A program made the position numbers and the translations under genes. A DNA stretch of 64,000 nt from Deltaproteobacteria bacterium (GTDB lineage: Bacteria > Desulfobacterota > Desulfuromonadia > Desulfuromonadales > Geopsychrobacteraceae). Each line of letters starts with the position of its first letter. Positions within the stretch are counted from its first letter, which is position 1. Of the stretch, positions 58,022 through 64,000 are shown in pieces. The stretch is from NCBI GenBank assembly GCA_024280335.1, contig JAJRQI010000012.1, forward strand, positions 1-64,000, read 5' to 3'. Below the pieces are notes generated by a model. The model made no database searches. It saw only the letters and a list, made by a program, of their open reading frames with translations, and had not been told where the DNA came from.

Positions 58022-58048
58022 ACAAAATAGAAAAAGGTTCTATTTTGT
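58022..58048 (-). terminator. Perfect 11-bp hairpin at the end of the MMPL gene
   Basis: ACAAAATAGAA (58022-58032) pairs perfectly with TTCTATTTTGT (58038-58048) around AAAGG, overlapping the stop codon of the MMPL gene. The stem is AT-rich and there is no U-run; it may mark the transcript end and separates the envelope cluster from the fad promoter, which starts 2 bases away. Confidence 0.45.
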
Positions 58049-60403
58049 ATTGACGTTTTCAGTGACTCCCGGAATCAGCTTGTTTCCCCGGCTTTTCGGC
58101 AGTAGAAAGCAGGCCAATGCCGGCAGCAGCAGAATCGCGCCGAGCATGTTCACCAGAAACATGAAGGTCAACAGAATGCCCATATCGGCCTGAAACTTGA
58201 GGGGTGAGAAAATCCAGGTCGCTACCCCGATCGCCAGGGTAACGCCGGTAAAAACCACCCCGTTGCCGGTGATAGCCAAGGTATGCAGATAGGCCTGCTG
58301 CAAGGTTTGGCCTTCTTTCATGTAGTGGCGCAAGCGGCTGAAAATGTAGATGCCATAGTCGACACCGACCCCGACCCCCAGCGCCACCACCGGCAGGGTG
58401 GAGACTTTCAGACCGATCTGCAGAATACTCATCAGCGCGTAGGCCAGCAGAGAAACCAGACCGAGCGGAAGAATGATACAGAGGACCGCGCGCGGGGAGC
58501 GGAACTCATACAGACAGAGCAGTATCACCGCGCCGAAAACATAAAGCAGAATCGGGAATTGCGCAGCGGAGACCTCTTCATTGGTTGCCGCCATCACCCC
58601 GACATTGCCGGTTGCCAGTCGGAATTTAATATTTTCACTTCGATGGGTATCCCGATAGCTTTTCACTTCGGAAATAATACTGGCGATGGTTTCCGCCTTG
58701 TGATCCTTGGTGAAGATCATCACCGGCATGACGCTGCAATCGGAGTTCAATAGCCCGCTGCTGGTTGGAACGTAGCCGACCGCCTGCACCATGGTTGACT
58801 GGTTGCGCGGCAGCACCCGCCACTTCAGGCTGCCTTCATTCCAGCCGGAATTGATCACCTTGGCGATACCGGGCAGGCCGATAACCGACTGTACGCCGGC
58901 AACATTGTTCATGTGCCAGGCAAAGCGGTCGATGGCGGTCATGATATCGTAATCGATACAGCCATCCGGCTTGGTTTCAACAATCACCGTGATAATGTCT
59001 ACGCCGATAGAGAAATGTTCAGTAATAACGGCACTGTCCAGGTTGTACCGAGAATCGGCGCGCAGCTCGGGAACCCCGCGATGCATGTCGCCGATCTTGA
59101 TATCGGAGCCTTTCCAGAGGCCGAAGCCGAGCAGGACAACCGCTGCAGCAAGGATAATAACGGCAGATTTCGGTTCAGCGGCCCGTTCAAAGAAACGCCA
59201 GACCGGTCGCAGGATTTTGGTTTGCTCATCAACCCGCCGCTGGTAACGACGGCCGGTTTTTACGTAAGAGAGCAGGATCGGCAACAGAATCAGGTTGGTC
59301 AGAATAATCACTGCGACCCCCAGGCTGGCGGTGATCGCCATCTCCTGAATGACGCGAATTTCGATCAGCTGGATGGTGACAAAACCGATGGTGTCACTGG
59401 CCAGGGCGATAAAACCGGGGATCAGCAGCTGCCGGAAACTTGACTTGGCCGCTGCCAGTCGATCCGCTCCGGCACGGACTTCAGCGGTGTTGGCGGTGAT
59501 CATCTGTACCGCATGGCTGACGCCGATGGCAAAGATCAGAAAGGGGACCAGCAGGCCCATCGGATCGATCCCGTAACCGAGCAGCGGCAGCAAACCGAGT
59601 TGCCAGATGACGGCAATCAACGAACAACCGATCGGAATCAGACTGAGGATCACGGAACGGGTGTAGAGAAAGACCAGCAGCGTGGTAATCAGGAAGGCGA
59701 CAAAGAAAAACAGGATGACTCGTTTGGCACCGTCGGCGATATCGCCGATGACCTTGGCAAAGCCGATGATGTGAACATCGACCTGATCCCCCTGGTATTT
59801 GTCGCGGATCCGCTCCTCCAGCAGGTGCGAAACCTTGATAAAATCGAGTTTTTCACCGCTGCTCGGATCGATCTCCAGCAGTTGGACACTGATCACCGCC
59901 CCGGTGAAATCATTGGCCACCAGTCGGCCGAGGATTCCGGCTTTGAGGATATTCTTACGGACCTTCTCCAACCCTTCCGGGGTCGGTTGAAAGTCTGCCG
60001 GTACGACATTGCCTCCGGCAATACCATCTTCGACCACCTCGGTAAAGCGGACATTGGGGGTAAACAGCGAGGTGACTTGAGCTCGATCGACGCCGGGGAT
60101 AAAGAACACATCGTCGGTAGCTTTTTGCAGCGTGTCAAAAAATTCCGCGGTGAAAATATCGCCCTGTTTTGCCATCAAGGCAATCAGCACCCGGTTGGCA
60201 CCGCCGAATTCCTTCCGGTGTTCAACATAGGTCTGCATATACTCATGCTTGAGCGGCAGCAGTTTGCTGAACCCCGCATCGATCCGCAGGTTACTGACAG
60301 AGTAGGCCATGAACAAGGTCATCAGCACAAAAAAGCTCAGGAATATCCGTCGGTTATTAAAAATGAGCGTTTCTAGTCCGGCGATGAGTGAATTGATTCT
60401 CAT
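58040..60403 (-). CDS. MMPL/RND-family lipid transporter
   Basis: A 787-residue RND-superfamily protein with two MMPL halves, about 12 TM helices. TM1 (about 18-38) is followed by an extracytoplasmic domain (about 40-210), a TM group (about 215-375), a second domain (about 435-600) and a final TM group (about 605-775). 'IFAIGVSHAVQMI' and 'VALGVGVGVDYGIYIFSRLRHYMKEGQTLQQAY' (in parts) are the TM4/TM10 signatures with the charged residue used for proton coupling. It probably moves lipids or hydrophobic metabolites through the envelope. Neighbours are YCF48-like, DUF1329 and DUF1302 genes upstream in the same direction. Confidence 0.9.
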   Translation of the reverse strand: MRINSLIAGLETLIFNNRRIFLSFFVLMTLFMAYSVSNLRIDAGFSKLLPLKHEYMQTYVEHRKEFGGANRVLIALMAKQGDIFTAEFFDTLQKATDDVFFIPGVDRAQVTSLFTPNVRFTEVVEDGIAGGNVVPADFQPTPEGLEKVRKNILKAGILGRLVANDFTGAVISVQLLEIDPSSGEKLDFIKVSHLLEERIRDKYQGDQVDVHIIGFAKVIGDIADGAKRVILFFFVAFLITTLLVFLYTRSVILSLIPIGCSLIAVIWQLGLLPLLGYGIDPMGLLVPFLIFAIGVSHAVQMITANTAEVRAGADRLAAAKSSFRQLLIPGFIALASDTIGFVTIQLIEIRVIQEMAITASLGVAVIILTNLILLPILLSYVKTGRRYQRRVDEQTKILRPVWRFFERAAEPKSAVIILAAAVVLLGFGLWKGSDIKIGDMHRGVPELRADSRYNLDSAVITEHFSIGVDIITVIVETKPDGCIDYDIMTAIDRFAWHMNNVAGVQSVIGLPGIAKVINSGWNEGSLKWRVLPRNQSTMVQAVGYVPTSSGLLNSDCSVMPVMIFTKDHKAETIASIISEVKSYRDTHRSENIKFRLATGNVGVMAATNEEVSAAQFPILLYVFGAVILLCLYEFRSPRAVLCIILPLGLVSLLAYALMSILQIGLKVSTLPVVALGVGVGVDYGIYIFSRLRHYMKEGQTLQQAYLHTLAITGNGVVFTGVTLAIGVATWIFSPLKFQADMGILLTFMFLVNMLGAILLLPALACFLLPKSRGNKLIPGVTENVNTK

Positions 60404-60424
60404 GGAAAGCTCCTGCAGCCCTGC

Positions 60425-61399
60425 TTAATTCTGTGGGGACGACTTGGTTAGTGAAAGGGTTGCAACACCGAAGTCGCCCACGGCGACGATCTTGCCATCC
60501 ACTGATTGCAGCAGGCTGCTGAAGCCTTTGCGATCGGGATCCTGTTGCAGATTGAAGCTGTAGCCGCCATCCTGACTGATCAGCAGTGCCCCGGCCAGAC
60601 CGGCAATCAGCAGGGTGCCGTCCGCTAAACGCAAGCCGTCGGTCAGACTCGCTTCCGTACCCGTATCGATCTGCCGCCAGGTTTCACCGGCATTGTCGGA
60701 ACGGAATAGATTGCCGCGCAGCCCGAACAGCAGCAGACTCTTCTCAGCTAACGGCAAAATACCGAAAAATGACCCCTCATAATCGGGTGACAGTGCGCGC
60801 CATTTTTTCCCACCGTCAGCAGAGCGGTAGACAACCCCGGCCTCAGCGGCGATAAACAGCTGCTCGCCGACCGCGACAATCTGGTTCAGGTGAAAATCAT
60901 CTTCACTGATCCAGCGCCCTTGCCAACTGCTGCCGGAATCAAAAGATTCCAGAAACTGACCATAGGCGCCGATGGCATAGCCATGTTCGGCATCCAGAAA
61001 AAAAACATCCAGTAACGGACTTTCGGCTTCAGGGTTCTCATAAACAAGATCCCAGCTTAGACCGCCATCCCGGGTGCGGAGAATAACCTGGTCATGGCCG
61101 ACCACCCAACCATTCTGACGATCGATGAAGTAGACCCCGGTCAGGGTTGCCCGCGTCGGCACCTGGGCCTGACTCCAGCTGCTGCCGCTATCCTCACTGA
61201 TCAGAATATGGCCGCGCGCACCGACGGCGATCAGGGCATCCCCGACCCGCTGGACATCAAGCAACAACGAACGGCTGGCCAGGGGTGCGATCACCGAGAC
61301 TTCACTGCCGACGGCTGGAGCAGCAAGACAGAGAAGACCCAGCAGAAACACGATGACAAGTGACTTAAAAGGGTCTTTTTTTAGAAAATAGTCATTCAT
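60425..61399 (-). CDS. YCF48/BNR-repeat beta-propeller protein, exported
   Basis: A 324-residue protein with an N-terminal signal segment ('SLVIVFLLGLLCLAAPAVGS', ending about residue 33) and seven or so BNR/YCF48-type repeats: 'DSGSSWSQ', 'DGGLSWDL', 'DSGSSWQG', 'DGGKKWRA', 'NAGETWRQ' and 'DGGYSFNL'. Beta-propeller, probably periplasmic, often encoded next to MMPL transporters and DUF1329/DUF1302 proteins. A start at 61426 would sit in the T-run of an upstream terminator, so I chose ATG 61399. Confidence 0.85.
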   Translation of the reverse strand: MNDYFLKKDPFKSLVIVFLLGLLCLAAPAVGSEVSVIAPLASRSLLLDVQRVGDALIAVGARGHILISEDSGSSWSQAQVPTRATLTGVYFIDRQNGWVVGHDQVILRTRDGGLSWDLVYENPEAESPLLDVFFLDAEHGYAIGAYGQFLESFDSGSSWQGRWISEDDFHLNQIVAVGEQLFIAAEAGVVYRSADGGKKWRALSPDYEGSFFGILPLAEKSLLLFGLRGNLFRSDNAGETWRQIDTGTEASLTDGLRLADGTLLIAGLAGALLISQDGGYSFNLQQDPDRKGFSSLLQSVDGKIVAVGDFGVATLSLTKSSPQN

Positions 61400-61426
61400 A
61401 TTCAGCCATCTTATGGTTGTAGGCAT

Positions 61427-61459
61427 AAAAACGGCCGAGCCGCTGCCGGCCCGGCCGTT
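61427..61459 (-). terminator. Intrinsic terminator between DUF1329 and YCF48 genes
   Basis: On the minus strand AACGGCCG (61459-61452) pairs with CGGCCGTT (61437-61430) around a 14-base loop that can form an additional GCCGGC stem, followed by TTTTT. Because the genes on both sides point the same way, this probably reduces expression of YCF48 and MMPL relative to DUF1329/DUF1302. Confidence 0.75.
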
Positions 61460-61480
61460 GGGTTCAGCAGAGACAATCAG

Positions 61481-62842
61481 TTAACGACGACCAGCCCGGC
61501 GCAGAGCACCCGGTGAAAAATCCTTGTCGGTACGTTTGATACTGAAATCGTACATCGATGACTCATTGTCGAGGCCCAGGGCCAGATAACGTCCGGACTG
61601 CAGGTCGTAGTGGGTTTCCAGGGTGGTCCAGAAGGTCGGCACTTCATAGTAGTTAATGGAGTGACCTTCGGAAACGCGCCAGAGCTGATCGCGGTTGTCA
61701 TAAATATCTGCCGCCATGATCTGCCAGGAATCCTCATCGATATAGAAGGTCCGCTTCTTGTACAGATGACGGGCACCTTCGCGCAGGGTGGCTTCGACAA
61801 CCCAGACACGGTGCAGTTCGTAACGCAGATAATCGGGGTTGAGGTGCAGCGGGGTCAGAATATCTTTGTACTTCAGCTTGTCACTGTGCAGCAGGTAACT
61901 GTTGTAAGGGATGTACATCTCTTTTTTACCGACCAGTTTCCAGTCATAGCGATCTGTAGCGCCATTGAACATATCAAACTGGTCGGAGGTGCGCAGGCTG
62001 TCAGCGGCGGTGCCCGGATTGTCGTAAGCGACATTCGGCGCGCGCCGGACCCGGCGTTGACCCGGATTGTAAACCCAGGCGGCACGGAGTTCTTTGACCT
62101 GATTGAGGGTTTCGTGCACCAGCAGAACATTACCGGCCAGCCGCGCCGGAGAAGTAACCTCTTGGCGGAACAGCAGAATCCGGTTCTTCAACTTTTCTTC
62201 GGTCATGCCTGGCTGGGAATAGATCAGGCTGAATTCATCCTTGAACTTGACCAGGGTGTAATCGCCGCCGCGGGTCATCGGCGCTTGAGCAATTTTGCGT
62301 GAGGCCGTGTCACCACGGTAGCGAAGCATGTGGTTCCAGAGAACTTCAATGCCGCTCTTGGGGATCGGAAAGGGAATCCCGTTGACCGTTCCGCGCACAC
62401 CATCACCGTTATTGACCAGCTCGGCGGTCTGCGCCACCTGTTTGGTCATATCGTAGATCCGCTGCGGTGAGGAGGCACTGCGGTGGGTCGGATAGATGTT
62501 CATTTTGAAGCTGTCATAGGTCTTGAGCAGCGCCTGGTAGCCGGGGGTCAATTTATCCTTGTACTGGTCCATGTTGGCCGCAGTGATGGTGACCTGAATC
62601 TTGTCCGCTGCGTAGGGATCGGGATGGTGCATCCCCTTTTTATAGCCGGCTGGAGGAGTGGTGATACCGCCGTCCCAGACCGGGATGCTGCCGTCAGCGT
62701 TGCCGGCTTTTTCAGCCCCGACCGGTGTCAGATCCTTGCCCAGCCGGGCGGCTTCATCGGCAGAAATAGCAGAAAAAGACTGCCCCGCCAGGCCCGTTAC
62801 CAGCAGGATGGCAATTGTCCAAGTTAATGCGTTTTTCAGCAT
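61481..62842 (-). CDS. DUF1329 family protein (LolA-like fold)
   Basis: A 453-residue exported protein with signal peptide ending 'GLAGQSFSA' (about 1-26). DUF1329 motifs: 'RLGKDLTPVGAEKAGNADGSIPVWDGG', 'YPTHRSASSPQRIYDMTKQ', 'GVRGTVNGIPFPIPKSGIEVLWNH' (in parts), 'RRVRRAPNVAYDNPGT', 'DRYDWKLVGKKEMYIPYNSY', 'YELHRVWVVEATLREGARHLYKKRTFYIDEDSW' (in parts). The family has the LolA-like beta-sheet fold and is thought to carry lipids in the periplasm, usually beside a DUF1302 outer membrane protein. GGGAG precedes the ATG. Confidence 0.9.
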   Translation of the reverse strand: MLKNALTWTIAILLVTGLAGQSFSAISADEAARLGKDLTPVGAEKAGNADGSIPVWDGGITTPPAGYKKGMHHPDPYAADKIQVTITAANMDQYKDKLTPGYQALLKTYDSFKMNIYPTHRSASSPQRIYDMTKQVAQTAELVNNGDGVRGTVNGIPFPIPKSGIEVLWNHMLRYRGDTASRKIAQAPMTRGGDYTLVKFKDEFSLIYSQPGMTEEKLKNRILLFRQEVTSPARLAGNVLLVHETLNQVKELRAAWVYNPGQRRVRRAPNVAYDNPGTAADSLRTSDQFDMFNGATDRYDWKLVGKKEMYIPYNSYLLHSDKLKYKDILTPLHLNPDYLRYELHRVWVVEATLREGARHLYKKRTFYIDEDSWQIMAADIYDNRDQLWRVSEGHSINYYEVPTFWTTLETHYDLQSGRYLALGLDNESSMYDFSIKRTDKDFSPGALRRAGRR

Positions 62843-62859
62843 AATGTTACTCCCTGTAA

Positions 62860-64000
62860 TTAGAATGAATACTTGATATTCATAGCCAGAAAATCACGAT
62901 CGTTGGCCAGATTGTAGCGCCCGGCGCCGAAGAAATCGGTGTAGCTCAGATCGGCGGTCCATGAGTTCAGATAGTTGGCTTCCAGCCCCAAGGTGACGGC
63001 CATGCGATCCTCAATGAAGTTGCCGCCCGGTCCCGGCGTGGTCCCGGAAACATCGTGTGCCCAGGCAACCCGTGGCGACAGGGTTACCGCGCCGACGGCA
63101 TTATTGAAATCCAGCCTGCTGACAATCCGGTAGCCCCAGGAGGTGGCATCGGCAAAAGCGCTGGCAGGCTCAAAATAGCCGGCGGCGGCGCTGCCGTGGA
63201 CACCGGCCGCAGCCAGGGCTTGATTACCGCTGACATAGGTTCCCGGCGCATCCAGGCGTAAATCGTCCTTGTCGGGCATGTCGAGGATATGCGTGATCCC
63301 GACTTCGCCGAGCAACACAAACTGGTCGGCGCCGAAGGTGGGGCCGAACACTTGCGTCGCCGTCAGCTGCGCCTGGGTGACATCCCTGAGGATATAGCCA
63401 CGGATATCGGTTGCGAATTGACCGCTAAAGTTACCGACCTGATTTAAGGCAGCAAGCCCGGGATTGATCGGGCCGAGCGCGGCAAACAGCAGTTCGATAT
63501 CATCAACCTGGAGAGGCGAATCGATCCGATAAGAGACCTCCCCCTGGATGGCGGTTTCGGTGCTTTCGATCTGGGTATTGAAGCTGACGCCGAACAGCTG
63601 GATATCTTCCGGATATTCAGTCTGGTAGCGGGCGGTTCTGGCATAGGCATCGGTAGCGGCTTGTCCTATCGCGTCAGCAACGTTCCCACCTGTAACTGTG
63701 GTCTTCGCTATCAACCCTGCCTGGGTTTGGGTCATGCCCAAGCCCAACCCTGCAATCACACCCGCTGTAATGGCCGCATTCGGGTCGGTCGGATCAGCGG
63801 CAAAGGCAGCGCCAGCAGTACCGGCAACGGTTATGCCTCCACCATTCACAGCGATTGTCTCAAAGCCATCAAACCCCTGCTGGGTACCGGTAACCGCACT
63901 GATAAGCGGCAAGCGGCTATGGTAGTTCATATAGTAGAAACCGAATTCCGTATTATTCAGCGCGGGGGCGAAGACCCGAAAAGCGAGACCGTACTGGCCG
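62860..64000 (-). CDS. DUF1302 outer membrane protein, 5' end cut by the window
   Basis: The frame is open to the right edge, so the N-terminus (signal peptide and plug region) is missing. The 379 visible residues begin with 'QYGLAFRVFAPALNNTEFGFYYMNYHSRLPL' (in parts), a typical DUF1302 strand, and contain alternating beta-strand sequence such as 'FSGQFATDIRGYILRDVTQAQLTATQVFG', 'ADQFVLLGEVGITHI' and 'RIVSRLDFNNAVGAVTLSPRVAWAHD'. The final residues 'LAMNIKYSF' end in Phe, the outer-membrane beta-barrel insertion signal. It may be a lipid or hydrocarbon channel. It is the upstream gene of the DUF1329-YCF48-MMPL cluster. Confidence 0.88.
   Translation of the reverse strand, partial: GQYGLAFRVFAPALNNTEFGFYYMNYHSRLPLISAVTGTQQGFDGFETIAVNGGGITVAGTAGAAFAADPTDPNAAITAGVIAGLGLGMTQTQAGLIAKTTVTGGNVADAIGQAATDAYARTARYQTEYPEDIQLFGVSFNTQIESTETAIQGEVSYRIDSPLQVDDIELLFAALGPINPGLAALNQVGNFSGQFATDIRGYILRDVTQAQLTATQVFGPTFGADQFVLLGEVGITHILDMPDKDDLRLDAPGTYVSGNQALAAAGVHGSAAAGYFEPASAFADATSWGYRIVSRLDFNNAVGAVTLSPRVAWAHDVSGTTPGPGGNFIEDRMAVTLGLEANYLNSWTADLSYTDFFGAGRYNLANDRDFLAMNIKYSF

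Noticed and set aside
1-64000. Prophage, insertion sequences, CRISPR arrays, tRNA or rRNA genes
   Set aside because: No transposase, phage structural gene, direct repeat-spacer array or cloverleaf-like sequence was found by eye; only small hairpin repeats occur.

Overview
The window looks like chromosomal DNA of a GC-rich (by eye about 55 percent) deltaproteobacterium, most likely Desulfuromonadia (Desulfuromonas/Geobacter relatives). I infer this from gene content: a PrkA-DUF444-SpoVR stress operon, an rnfABCDGE cluster, many two-component proteins with an NtrC-type sigma-54 activator, an RsmE/EamA block and DUF1329/DUF1302 lipid-associated proteins. No rRNA, tRNA, CRISPR, prophage or insertion sequence was found. 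Both ends cut genes: a NYN/LOTUS-type protein on the left and a DUF1302 outer-membrane protein on the right.

Layout. 0-4.3 kb: DUF4350 protein, threonine ammonia-lyase, RsmE and an EamA exporter. 4.4-9.3 kb: sensor kinase plus NtrC-type regulator, then a sigma-54-like promoter in front of a lone receiver protein and a DegP-type protease. 9.6-13.9 kb: DUF815 ATPase, ArgO exporter with divergent ArgP, a small conserved-looking ORF and a DUF4015 glycoside-hydrolase-like protein. 13.9-18.8 kb: an island with long spacers holding an M81 (MlrC-type) metallopeptidase divergent from a DUF1611 protein coupled to an ornithine/alanine-racemase family enzyme. 18.8-27.7 kb: nitroreductase, DgkA-PAP2 fusion, S1-repeat protein and MFS exporter, hybrid kinase, EVE protein, small secreted basic protein, a cluster of hairpins and a dual-motif glutaredoxin. 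27.9-35.4 kb: prkA, DUF444, spoVR and a second, divergent prkA. 35.4-40.4 kb: rnfABCDGE. 40.5-43.6 kb: etfBA with an SCP2 protein, divergent from a MerR regulator and a thioesterase. 43.6-45.3 kb: methyltransferase, YciI protein and a GntR regulator. 45.5-57.9 kb: an eight-gene fatty-acid oxidation operon (fadD, fadN, fadA, fadE, MBL hydrolase, fadH-like, enoyl-CoA hydratase, FeS protein). 58.0-64.0 kb: an MMPL/RND, YCF48-like, DUF1329, DUF1302 envelope cluster.

How it fits together. Fatty acids are activated by the ligase, oxidised by a FadN/FadA/FadE set in the same order as Bacillus fadNAE, and unsaturated intermediates are handled by the dienoyl-CoA reductase-like enzyme. Electrons from the acyl-CoA dehydrogenase would pass to EtfBA, while Rnf exchanges NADH and ferredoxin at the membrane. 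A shared operator, TTnACGTnnnCGTCAA, overlaps near-consensus sigma-70 promoters of both etfB and fadD and the promoter of the MerR gene, which points to one LiuR-like regulator controlling the ETF and beta-oxidation genes.

Main items for a second look: an in-frame TAG at codon 17 of the fadD-type ligase, directly followed by ATG; the MerR regulon; the M81-DUF1611-racemase module, a candidate D-amino-acid or D-peptide pathway; the two-PrkA stress operon; the sigma-54-like promoter before the receiver/DegP pair; and an intrinsic terminator inside the DUF1329-YCF48-MMPL cluster.
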